Part shown: positions 54,409 through 62,800 of the stretch, one piece after another
Layout of the letters: each line of letters opens with the position of its first letter
Numbering within the stretch: the stretch's first letter is position 1
Notes under the pieces: generated by a model
Database searches by the model: none
Seen by the model: only the letters and a program-made list of their open reading frames with translations
Told to the model about the DNA's origin: nothing
Position numbers and translations under genes: made by a program
Assembly: GCF_036625195.1 (NCBI RefSeq)
Contig: NZ_JAZKUG010000001.1
Location: 62,001-126,000 of the forward strand
Origin: Accumulibacter sp.
GTDB lineage: Bacteria; Pseudomonadota; Gammaproteobacteria; Burkholderiales; Rhodocyclaceae
DNA: 64,000 bases
Direction: 5' to 3'

Positions 54409-55197
54409 GTGAATCCCATCCCTGAACTTGCTCCCCATCTCAAGCAGTTGCGCCTCTCCGGCATCCTCGGTTCGCTCGAGGCGAGAAATCGCCAAGCCAT
54501 TGAATCGAAATTGGCTTATACCGAATTCCTGTCCCTCTTGATCCACGATGAGGTCGCGCGTCGCGACCAGACGAAATTCGCCTTGCGGCTGCGCCGCGCC
54601 GCGTTCCGCTCCGGGAAGTCGCTCGAAGGTTTCGATTTCGCGCGCTTGCCGAATCTGAACCAGGCCTTGATCCATGATCTGGCCACCGGGCGCTATCTGC
54701 AGGAGAAGGCGCCCGTCCTCATCGTCGGACCGTGCGGCACGGGCAAGAGCCATCTGGCGCAAGCGCTCGGCCATTGCGCCGTGCGTCAGGGCGTTGACGT
54801 CCTGTTCACTACCCAGGCTCAGCTGTGTGCCACCCTGACGACGGCTCGCGCCGTCGGCACCGTCGAGCGCAAGATCGCCACGCTCTCACGGGTTCCACTT
54901 TTGATCGTCGACGACTTTGGACTCAAACCGCTCCGCGCCTCCGCCGACGAGGATTTCCATGACCTCATCGCAGAACGCTACGAGCGCGCGGCGACCATCG
55001 TCACCAGCAATCTTGATTTCTCCGAGTGGGATCAGGCCTTTCCCGCCAACCGCCTGCTCGCCTCCGCGACCCTCGATCGCCTGCGCCATAACGCCTATTG
55101 CCTGACCCTCGATGGTGAGTCGTACCGCTCACCAAAATTGGCGCCAACGGCACCAAAATCAGCACCGCAAAAACAGGTAAAATCCGCCACCCTTTAA
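54409..55197 (+). CDS. istB: IS21-family helper ATPase IstB
   Basis: This 262-residue AAA+ ATPase, related to DnaC, selects the target and activates IstA. Walker A is VGPCGTGKSHLA and Walker B is LLIVDDFGL; the arginine-containing TIVTSNLDFSEW segment follows. A GTG at 54409 with AAGGA upstream is the best start, because IstB similarity begins there. A frame open from 54232 overlaps the end of istA but has no similarity in its first 59 codons. The last 20 residues, rich in Pro and Lys, are variable. Confidence 0.94.
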   Translation: MNPIPELAPHLKQLRLSGILGSLEARNRQAIESKLAYTEFLSLLIHDEVARRDQTKFALRLRRAAFRSGKSLEGFDFARLPNLNQALIHDLATGRYLQEKAPVLIVGPCGTGKSHLAQALGHCAVRQGVDVLFTTQAQLCATLTTARAVGTVERKIATLSRVPLLIVDDFGLKPLRASADEDFHDLIAERYERAATIVTSNLDFSEWDQAFPANRLLASATLDRLRHNAYCLTLDGESYRSPKLAPTAPKSAPQKQVKSATL

Positions 55198-55230
55198 GCC
55201 CCGAGTTAGCCCGTTTTTAACTCTTCAAAC

Positions 55231-55273
55231 TGGCTCCATTACGCCGATCATCGGTGGCTCCATAACGGCGATC
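55231..55273 (-). repeat. Two inverted iterons at the right end of the IS21-type element
   Basis: TGGCTCCATTACGCCGATC (55231-55249) and TGGCTCCATAACGGCGATC (55255-55273) are reverse complements of the left-end iteron. They are 24 bases apart, and the outer one ends 7 bases from the element tip, mirroring the left end. Confidence 0.92.
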
Positions 55274-55280
55274 AATGACA

Positions 55281-55472
55281 GCGAAGAACTGATCGAGTTC
55301 CGACTGGACGGCGGCGTGGACGCTGGAGAGCAGAAAACTGAGGACGGTTGGCAGGGTGAGGGTACGGCAGCGGGTGAAGTGTTTGGGGTCGAGGCGAGCC
55401 ACTTGGAGCAACTCTTGAGAAAACAGATACTTGGAGAGCTTACCAAGTATGTTGGCATATTCAGGCCGTCAT
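55281..55472 (-). pseudogene. IS4-family transposase, N-terminal part
   Basis: This 5' fragment encodes PEYANILGKLSKYLFSQELLQVARLDPKHFTRCR (in adjoining pieces) up to SELDQFFA, where the IS21-type element entered. An ATG at 55472 has a good AAAGGAG site, but its frame reads only ATG ACG GCC TGA. The transposase frame is shifted by one base and has no start codon near its beginning. The joined length from this ATG to the stop, 1243 bases, is one more than a multiple of three, which also points to a one-base insertion. The first 6 bases are the target duplication of the inner element. Confidence 0.82.
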
Positions 55473-55579
55473 GCGATTCTCCTTTATAAACAATTGGTTA
55501 CAGCTCTATTTTGCCGCAGGAGCGCAGCCGACACAAGGCCTGCCGCGCAATATGCTGATATGCTAACTTGTGAGGATTG

Positions 55580-55589
55580 GCAGCTGGCG
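55580..55589. repeat. 10-bp target duplication of the IS4-type element (right copy)
   Basis: GCAGCTGGCG directly follows the right inverted repeat and matches 51382-51391 exactly. Confidence 0.92.
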
Positions 55590-55623
55590 TTGGCGCCGAT
55601 GCCAAGGCAGTTGATCCTCCCCG

Positions 55624-56319
55624 TCAGCCACGCTTCGCGCCATGATCCAACCGGTTCCATTGCAGTGCCCGGTGCCGCCAGTGCCCAGCAATCTGCTGCG
55701 TGAAATCGGCCCGCACCAGCTTCGCCCTCGACTGCAGCCAGGAATCGTCCTCGCGCCGGATGACGACCCCCTCGAGCGGTCCGTCGCGAAATACACTCCG
55801 GCGATCGATCGCCAACTGCCGCAACTCCTGCAAGCTGTGCTGGCCCCGCATCAATGTGGGAACGGTGACCAGACCCAGGCTCCCGGCCCAGCGGTCACGC
55901 CGCTCCGTGCTCCAGAAGCGACCGGCTCGCCGGTCATAAACATCGAAGAGCAACCACCAGTCGGGCAGGGCCGTGTAGGCCAGTGAGTGACGCGCCGCGC
56001 ACCATTCCCCGAAGGCGACAAGATGTTCGCCAAGCGCATCAAACAAAGCCTCCTCGCGCGGCGTCAGCCACTGACCCAGACGCGCGAACTGCCCGGCATG
56101 GGGTGCACTGAGGTAATGCCCACGGTTCTGGGCGCGGAGGGCGCCATCCGGAGTAACCGAGAATCCGAGATTGGCGCCATCGAGCTTTTCTTCCACCACC
56201 ACCTGCTCTGCGAGCAGAGCATCAGCCTCGACGACAGACAGCACCTTGTCGTCGCGCGGGATGCCGCCTCCCATCCAAGCCAGGTGCGGCGTGTGCGGAA
56301 AGCGGAAAAAGGCGCTCAT
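55624..56319 (-). CDS. RNA ligase family protein (ATP-dependent nucleotidyltransferase)
   Basis: This 231-residue protein has the covalent nucleotidyltransferase motifs of RNA ligases. Motif I is EEKLDGANLG with Lys45 as the adenylated residue. Motif III/IIIa candidates are VAFGEWCAA and WWLLFDVYD, motif IV is LEGVVIRRE, and motif V is AKLVRADF. It lacks the extra C-terminal domain of larger ligases, so it resembles small Rnl2-like enzymes. Such enzymes seal RNA breaks with ATP. Its ATG overlaps the stop of the PIN-like gene upstream (ATGA), making it the third gene of a tight operon. The substrate is unknown. Confidence 0.85.
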   Translation of the reverse strand: MSAFFRFPHTPHLAWMGGGIPRDDKVLSVVEADALLAEQVVVEEKLDGANLGFSVTPDGALRAQNRGHYLSAPHAGQFARLGQWLTPREEALFDALGEHLVAFGEWCAARHSLAYTALPDWWLLFDVYDRRAGRFWSTERRDRWAGSLGLVTVPTLMRGQHSLQELRQLAIDRRSVFRDGPLEGVVIRREDDSWLQSRAKLVRADFTQQIAGHWRHRALQWNRLDHGAKRG

Positions 56320-56855
56320 GGCCTGGGTGGCAAAGCCGGCAGATCACGTTCCGGGAACTTCTTCGCGTAGAACCGCTCCACGTCCGCCGGACAGAGAAAA
56401 TGGACCCCAACACCTTGGGCTGCCAGTTGCGGCCACCAGTCCAGCCACTTGCTGTCGGCTGCCTGCCAGATCGGCGGCTTGTCCGGATGCGCGTTCGCCA
56501 CGGCCGCAAATTTCCTGTCGGGCGGGTCGAAACGCTCCTCCAGCAACGGATCGGGAAACTCTACGAAACGGTCCGGCCCGGTCTCCGTGATGTGCACACG
56601 GCACACGCGGCTGGCATTGGACTGATTCTGCAGCAGCCACTTGAGGAAGACGTCACCCACGCCCTTTGGCTCATTCGGACACGTCCTGTTTCGGTACTCG
56701 CCGAGAATGCGGTAACCATCGTCGATCACCACCCTGCCCGACGCCTTTCTGGCAAGGAGCGCCCTGACGCAAGCCGCGCGGCATTCGTCTGTGACCTCCT
56801 GATGGCTTCCGTTGGCTACCAGCAACACGTTGGTATCGATGACCACCGGCGTCAT
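56316..56855 (-). CDS. PIN-like domain protein, putative RNase
   Basis: This 179-residue protein starts with VVIDTNVLL, the first strand and Asp of a PIN domain. Further acids fit the active site: GYRILGEYRN (Glu near 53), PPDRKFAAVANA (Asp near 112) and ADSKWLDWW (Asp near 133). PIN domains are mostly metal-dependent RNases. It is larger than VapC toxins and unlike the PIN toxin at 50556. It overlaps both neighbours by 4 bases (ATGA on each side), between a DUF3696-type ATPase and an RNA ligase, so the three proteins are likely made together and act in one process. Confidence 0.8.
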   Translation of the reverse strand: MTPVVIDTNVLLVANGSHQEVTDECRAACVRALLARKASGRVVIDDGYRILGEYRNRTCPNEPKGVGDVFLKWLLQNQSNASRVCRVHITETGPDRFVEFPDPLLEERFDPPDRKFAAVANAHPDKPPIWQAADSKWLDWWPQLAAQGVGVHFLCPADVERFYAKKFPERDLPALPPRP

Positions 56856-58231
56856 GCCCTCTCCCCCGCAGCCTGGCGGCTGATCGCCTCAAGAGTGCGC
56901 GCCGCGATGTCGCCCATCTCGTCGCCAAAGAAGTTCACTGGCCAGTTTTCGATCTCACCGAAAAGATTGAGACGTAGGGCCTCCAGTTCCGCGTTCGCAC
57001 CCTCTCGCCTAACGAAATACACCGCGACGTCGGTCGGCGCGATCCTGCGCTCCGCCACCCGGCGCTGCAGACGCGTGAGGAAATGCTCGGAGTGCGTCTC
57101 GATGATCAACTGGGTACCGCGGGCGCTGCCGCTCTCGTTGGACTGCACCGCGCTGATGAAGGCATCCGCCAGGTTGGCCTGGGCCGAAGGATGCAGATGG
57201 ATTTCCGGTTGCTCCATCCAGACCACCGAATTGGACGGTGAATGGAAAGCCTGTACCAGTGCCGGCAGCACCTGCGAGACGCCCACCCCGACGTCCGTCA
57301 GCTTGACCACTGGCGACTCGGCATGGGTCCGCACCAGAACCTCGTATTCCTTGCGCCCCTCGGCGACCGGGTGGACCTCGAAGCTGTCGATGACCCCCAA
57401 GTCGCGCAACCAGCCAGCGATGAACACGTCAAAGGGCTGCAGCTTCTGCTTTGGGCCGCGGTTCAGTTTGCGCCCCTGCCCGGTCGCCGCCAGCAGTGCG
57501 GCAATCGTATGCTCACCAAGCGCTCCGACATGCGGCGGGGTTTCGCCCGACCACTGGTAGACACGCCGGGCTGGCTGCCGCAGCGGGCCGAGGTAGTACA
57601 TCCGCTCCAGCATTTCTTCCGCCTGCAGCGCAAAGCCGGCCAGGAAGTCGGCGTTCTGATAGCGAAGGAGCGTGCGATCGGCAAAGCGGTAAAACTTCTC
57701 CGGCTGCTCCAGCGGCCACTTGCGGCCTATTGCCTTCACCAAGTTCAACGGTTCGCAGTCGAGTGACATCCTGTCGCCACGCCGATGCGTCACCGCCAGT
57801 GACTCGGCGTCGCCCTGCAACAGCCGATAGGTAAACCACTCGGTCTCCGGCTGGCCGTTCTTGTCCGCGCGCAGCGTTGACGACAACTCGAGCTCGCTGC
57901 CCTTGAACACTTCCAAGGAATTCAACGGGTTCCTGACGGTCAATACCTGCGGCAGCCGCCAGCGGAGGGAAAACATGATCTTCTGGGCCAGATCGTGCCC
58001 ATGGACGCAATCAGCGAAGGTGCCGAGGTCAATCAGGGACTTCTCGTCTCCCAAGTGCAATGCGCGCTTTCGGTCGGCCAACTGTACCGTCTGCTTCAGG
58101 GCCAGCAGAAGGTGGCCAAGGCTGGACTTGCCGGAACTGTTGGTGCCGAAAATCACGGTCAAGGGCGCGAGCTCAACGCTCTTGGTGTCCTTCCACGCCT
58201 TGAAGTTCTGCATCTGCATCCGGGTCAGCAT
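56852..58231 (-). CDS. AAA ATPase with DUF3696 (OLD/ABC-like)
   Basis: This 459-residue ATPase resembles the SMC/OLD-type ATPases with a DUF3696 C-terminus. Walker A is FGTNSSGKSS at residues 28-37. The ABC-type signature region is near VGVGVSQVLPAL, Walker B is VVWMEQPEIHLHP, and LIIETHSEHFLTRLQRR is the switch segment with His. The long middle part is lineage-specific. ATPases of this group often work with nucleases in phage defence. A strong AAAGGAG site precedes the ATG, and CATAAT about 20 bases further up may be a -10. It is the first gene of the ATPase/PIN/RNA ligase operon. Confidence 0.88.
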   Translation of the reverse strand: MLTRMQMQNFKAWKDTKSVELAPLTVIFGTNSSGKSSLGHLLLALKQTVQLADRKRALHLGDEKSLIDLGTFADCVHGHDLAQKIMFSLRWRLPQVLTVRNPLNSLEVFKGSELELSSTLRADKNGQPETEWFTYRLLQGDAESLAVTHRRGDRMSLDCEPLNLVKAIGRKWPLEQPEKFYRFADRTLLRYQNADFLAGFALQAEEMLERMYYLGPLRQPARRVYQWSGETPPHVGALGEHTIAALLAATGQGRKLNRGPKQKLQPFDVFIAGWLRDLGVIDSFEVHPVAEGRKEYEVLVRTHAESPVVKLTDVGVGVSQVLPALVQAFHSPSNSVVWMEQPEIHLHPSAQANLADAFISAVQSNESGSARGTQLIIETHSEHFLTRLQRRVAERRIAPTDVAVYFVRREGANAELEALRLNLFGEIENWPVNFFGDEMGDIAARTLEAISRQAAGERA

Positions 58232-58275
58232 GAGGGCTCCTTTCGTTCAGCGGGCATTATGCAGCGCATCCCCCA

Positions 58276-58292
58276 CCGCCCGCACCGGGCGG
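58276..58292. other. GC-rich hairpin between the HNH gene and the ATPase operon
   Basis: CCGCCCG and CGGGCGG form a perfect 7-bp stem around CAC, within the 167-base gap 58232-58398. No T tract follows on either strand, so termination activity is uncertain. It may separate the HNH gene from the next operon. Confidence 0.4.
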
Positions 58293-58398
58293 CGGGTGCG
58301 ATACTCGCCGAGTTCGCGGGTTGCATTCCTGTCGAGGACGCACAAGGGCTTCGGTGCTTGTCGACCACAAGAACCATGACTGCGGGCAGAAGCTTCGT

Positions 58399-58795
58399 TC
58401 ATCGACGGAAGAACTGCCGATGCCAGACCAGGTAGCCGATGCGTGGCGCGGCCAACTCCGCAAGCCGCCAGGCCCGGCTGCACCCCAAGCAGCACCCGCT
58501 GCTCGCCCAACAGTTCAGGGCTCACCAGCACACCGCCATCGTCGTCGAAACTGATCCAGCCGCCATCGAACAGCGCGTCCACATGCGGCGCCAGTAACAG
58601 GCCATTGAACACGTCGAGGGGCTCGGCGTCGCTCTCGCACTGCGCTCTGGGCTTGATGTGCGGGGCGCGCAGCAGCGGCAGAGCGTCGAGCCCGGAGACG
58701 GCGCAGCGCCCCTCCTGCCAGTAGTCGATCAGCGACCGGCGGAGGATGTCCTGCGCGACACGCCCAGCGCGCTCAACCATGGGATCAGCGGCCAC
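58399..58795 (-). pseudogene. HNH endonuclease gene with frameshift near its 3' end
   Basis: The intact part encodes an HNH_2-type nuclease module: RRSLIDYWQEGRCAVSGLDALPLLRAPHIKPRAQC in adjoining parts, then FNGLLLAPHVDALFDGGWISFDDDG. The His and Asn of the motif are in APHIKP and FNGLLL. After LLGVQPGL the frame goes wrong. Dropping one G near 58470 gives RLAELAAPRIGYLVWHRQFFRR and a stop at 58399-58401, which fits the usual family ending; as read, the frame runs to 58247 with no similarity. The start is a GTG at 58795 (overlapping the gene upstream) or the ATG at 58780. It is shorter than most family members, lacking their N-terminal domain. Confidence 0.75.
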
Positions 58796-59882
58796 GCAAA
58801 TCCGGATCGAACGCCTCCGAATACTCGAGTACCTCGATGTGTGCCAACTTGTTCCGATACCGTCGAAGTTTCTCGGTCGCCTGCTGAATTGCGTGGTTCA
58901 GCGTCTGAGATCGTGCAACGTATGCCAGCTGGCCAATTTCCAGTTCGTTGAGATCGTTAACCTTCGTTTCATTCACGCGAATCGGCAGTCTGACCACCGG
59001 GCGCATCCGCTGCACCCAATAACGACGACTCAATTCAAGAAGTGGCAGGAGTTCGCCTGCCTGAGCTTGCCACAAACGTTCCACCAATTTCCCGTGCTCG
59101 ACGGGATGACGCAGCAGAAGCATTGAATGTTCAAGTTCCATTCCGTCGAACTTGATCTTACCGCCCGCTTCCCAAGTTGCCGCAAACTCATCCGGTCGTC
59201 CCAAAGCATCGGCCGCACCACGCAACGCGGCGACAGGATCGAAGAGCTCGCGCTCATTGATGCCGGCCAGGTATTCGGCCAGCTCAAAATCCCAAAGTGC
59301 GAGCTTGGTGACGATTCGCGAAAGCAGTTTCTCTTTCCCCCCTTCGAGGTGCTTGACGCGCATTGCCTCCCGCACAAACAGGAGAACGTCGAGTTCACCC
59401 ACTACGTCTTGCCAGGGGGTTGTCAGCAATGCAGGAGCGCGTTCGGGAAAGTTGGAGAGTGGAACCCCCGTCACGACGGCAACCACCAGCGGCCTGTCAA
59501 ATTTTGAGACGACACGACTAGCCGCCTCGTACTCAGTCATGAAATGCTCCCAGGACCGCCAGTGATCGCCATCGATACCTTGCACGATGACGACTTGTCC
59601 CGGATCAAGACTGTCCCTCAACTTCCCGATCGATCGCCGTTTAACATCGTTGTCCCCGACGTCTAGCCAAGCGTAGAGCTGATCAATCGGGTTCTGGTCC
59701 TCGTCATCAAAGGGCCCGGCAACTCGCCAACCCTCATCCAACAAGTTCCGCCGCAGAGTCTCAGCCAATTCCGCGACACCACGCACCGGTGTCGGCAAAA
59801 CGAGGTTGTATCCGGCCCGCAAGGCCTCCACGTTCCTGGCAATGAAATTGCTGGGACCCGGCAGCTTCCACCAACTCATCAA
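58785..59882 (-). CDS. Uncharacterised 365-residue protein coupled to the large ATPase
   Basis: I do not recognise this protein. It starts MMSWWKLPGPSNFIARNVEALRAGYN (two parts: MMSWWKLPGPS and NFIARNVEALRAGYN), continues with alternating hydrophobic strands and helices (GQVVIVQGIDG, DRPLVVAVVTGVPLS, GELDVLLFVREAM), and ends in a helical basic region (ATEKLRRYRNKLAHIEVLEY). The strand order recalls a P-loop NTPase fold, but no Walker A is present. The start overlaps the stop of the large ATPase gene (ATGA), so the two are translationally coupled. AT-rich codons are more common than in the core genes of the window. Confidence 0.8.
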   Translation of the reverse strand: MMSWWKLPGPSNFIARNVEALRAGYNLVLPTPVRGVAELAETLRRNLLDEGWRVAGPFDDEDQNPIDQLYAWLDVGDNDVKRRSIGKLRDSLDPGQVVIVQGIDGDHWRSWEHFMTEYEAASRVVSKFDRPLVVAVVTGVPLSNFPERAPALLTTPWQDVVGELDVLLFVREAMRVKHLEGGKEKLLSRIVTKLALWDFELAEYLAGINERELFDPVAALRGAADALGRPDEFAATWEAGGKIKFDGMELEHSMLLLRHPVEHGKLVERLWQAQAGELLPLLELSRRYWVQRMRPVVRLPIRVNETKVNDLNELEIGQLAYVARSQTLNHAIQQATEKLRRYRNKLAHIEVLEYSEAFDPDLRGR

Positions 59883-62800
59883 ATCTTCACTGCCAGCAGA
59901 GTCCGTCGCACCACGGGGTCGAGCACCCAGAAATCACCGCCCTCCCGTTTTGCGAGCCCGATCCGTTCAGCCCACCGCAACGCCCGCTCAACTTGATCCA
60001 GCCCACACTCAGACATTTCGGCGAGTTCGCTCGCCTCGGCTGGCTGCTCACCCCAGTTCGCGAGAGTAGTGAGTATCTGTTGCGGCAAGCGAACATTGAG
60101 TCCGAAATCCGCGAGACGCTTTCGCACCTCTTCAGGATCTTTCCAACTCTGTTCAATTGCCTCTATGCGGCGATCAAGTTCACGGGCAGTAATACCTTCC
60201 TCAATCAGCGAATAAAGGAGCGTTGGCCAGAACCCAGTCGCTGCGCCGAGCGCGCCCGTTGCATTCGGCAGTTTCAAGTCCTCAAGCCACTGCCGAACGA
60301 AGCTCTCCCGCCAAGGCAACATTGACATCCATGGGATTTCGAGTTCTTGCAGAGCCTCGTCGGCCAATGCACCCCACATCATCTCGGGATCCGCCACGAA
60401 TACCAAGGAAACGAAGCGGTTCGCCATATGCAAGCCGTCGAGAACACGCTTGGCGTCTCTGACCCAGATACCACTCCAAGGCACGGTGTTCGGGACAACA
60501 ATGACTGTCAGTCCTTCATTTTGCTTATTCCTGGTGATCCTCTTCAGGGTATTGGCAAATGAAAGGTGATCACCGCAGCCATCAATCTCCACAAGTACAC
60601 CGCTACCTGTCAGATCGAGATAGTCTTTTAGTGCCGGAATGAGACCGGCAGATCCGCCAGCAAGTGATCCGGCTAGCGCCAGGACGGAGTTTTCGTGCCG
60701 CAGTAGCTCGCTCAACTGCTGATAGGTAAGAGGATTCCTTTGCGGGCTGTCCGGCTTGTCTCGGAAATGTGCCCTGAAGGCTGCAGAATCGAACTCACCA
60801 GTCGGCTGCCGCGACTTGACCAGCACCGTCTCGATTTCTTCCTGGTTACCGAGCAACAAGAAGATGTTCGGATTGCGCAGGCTATAGCGGCCCTCCGGTG
60901 TGCGAGAAAGCACCCCCAGTGCCACCATCTCGTCGAGCAGGACTCGAAAATCCAACTCGCTGGTATCGTGAAACCCTTCGGGCCACCATTGCATGGCACC
61001 GTTCTGCCAGATGCTCCGCCAGTCCATCCCCTCGTTGTGTGTGTAGCGGCCGGAAAGCGCCTCCAGTGCCATCGCATAGGCGACTACCTCGTAGCGGAGA
61101 TCAAGTTGCAGCGTCAACCGGAATTTGTTGCGTATCTCATCCCGAAGGTCTCCGCTGGAATAGACCGCTTCGATGTCCTGGTTGGTAATGCGATACCGCG
61201 GTCCGTGCGGCCGCTGAGCGCTACCAACCTTGGTCAGCATGTGGCGCAACAGGTGATGGCAATAAAGCTGGATGAGGCTCGGGTAGTAATTCGTCTGGGC
61301 CAGGATGCGTATCACGAGGCTTGGGGCATCGAATTCGAAGCCGGCAGCCAACAAGGGCTTGCGCACGAGTTCTTGAGCCTCTCTGATCTCATGCTCATCG
61401 ATGAAGGGGCCGATCTTGATCGGCTCGCCGAAATGCGCCATGGGATGATTTGCACGTTCCGTCATCCGGAAGACATTGTGCAATCCGGCAAAGACAACCT
61501 TGAAACGCCGCTGGGTAACATCCATCAACTGTTTAAGGCGGCGGGTCTCGGCAAAGTCATGTCTTCCGTCCTGCTCGAAGAATCGGTCGGCTTCGTCAAG
61601 AAGCAGGAGAATGCGCCGCTCCACATTTTTTACGAGGAATGTACGCACCTCGTCGACCAACGTATCCACCCCGCCTTTCTTTGCCAGAGAGGCAGAAGAA
61701 ACCGGCGAACCCAGAGCACCGACACCTCTGAGGCTGGCAGCCAGCGGTAGCCAGATCTCGAATGCCGCACGATTTACGCCGATGCCCTCAGCGCGCAAAT
61801 CGATCCAGATAGAATACCGCCCGTTCGGGGGCGCGTGAAACGCCTGCTCGGCACGCCGCATCAGGGCGGTCTTGCCCAACTGGCGCCCCCCATAGATGAA
61901 GCAGCGGCCATTCATTCCGAGAATGGCGTTGAGCTCTGACGTCCGACCAAAGAACATTTCTGGTGGCACCAAGCCGGCAGTCGCGTCGTACGGATCGGAG
62001 TAGCCAAATGGGAGGCTGGTCGAGAAAAATGCCGCCAGCCGAGACCCTCCCTGTCCCGCCAGAAACAGAAGCATGACTTCGTCCATAAGGACAAAGCTCT
62101 TGTGTGCAAGCTTCGTCTTCCGGCTGATATCACGCCACTTGCGCTCTGACATGCGACCGAAATAGAGAACGATTGTTGCCCGATGCAGACTCGAATCGCC
62201 GACCATCTGGACAATGTCGTCCTCGGTTGGCCGCTCCCACAGACAGATGACGCGATAGTTTCCCTTGGCGCCGGAACCGAAGTGCGGGATCGGACAAACG
62301 CCACGGTCTTCAACCGTTCCCGTGCTCATGTTCCAAACCTCCATTTTTGGAGTCTTGCTCTCCCTGGAGGGCGGGTTGGGGAGCACAAATCCAAGGCCAC
62401 TGAAGAACGATTGCAGTCGAATCGCTTCAGCTTCCCGCCGTGACTTGAGCTGCGCCCAGTCTGTAAACATCTTCGCCGCCTGATCCCGTTGCGCCCCGTC
62501 AACCTTTCCTAGTTCGAGTCCCGGTATCGACTCGCCCTTCTTGATCGTCGTATCGATGGACTCCTTGCTTCTCCGACTGCTCAGCCAATCCTCCAACTCG
62601 CCAATGCCGGCTAAGAAAGAATGGAACGGGTCAGCTTCAACGGCCTCGTCCGGCCAAGGCGGCAGACCGCGGCGAACGCGCTGCAACAACTCGTTGGCGG
62701 TTGCGATATCACGCTCGCGGAGGGCTTTCTCAACTTCGGCCAAGTCGGCCGGATCCTTTCCAAATCCCGCCAGATCGGAAATCGCGGCGCCTACTTCCCC

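Larger units (their letters stand above)
52479..55280 (+). mobile_element. IS21-family insertion sequence (2802 bp)
   Basis: The ends are TGTCA and TGACA, with the istA-istB gene pair between them and a 6-bp target duplication outside. Next to each end lie tandem 19-base repeats related to GATCGGCGTAATGGAGCCA: five at the left and two, inverted, at the right. Both repeat sets begin 7 bases inside the tip. All parts needed for movement look intact, so the element may still be active. Confidence 0.95.
51392..55579 (-). mobile_element. IS4-family insertion sequence, interrupted by an IS21-family element
   Basis: The ends are 22-bp perfect inverted repeats, CAATCCTCACAAGTTAGCATAT at 51392-51413 and its complement at 55558-55579, flanked by a 10-bp target duplication. 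Without the nested element and one copy of its 6-bp duplication the length is 1380 bp, usual for the IS4 family. One transposase gene runs on the minus strand and is broken in two. Outside the borders lie the AbrB antitoxin gene to the left and the RNA ligase gene to the right. Confidence 0.92.
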
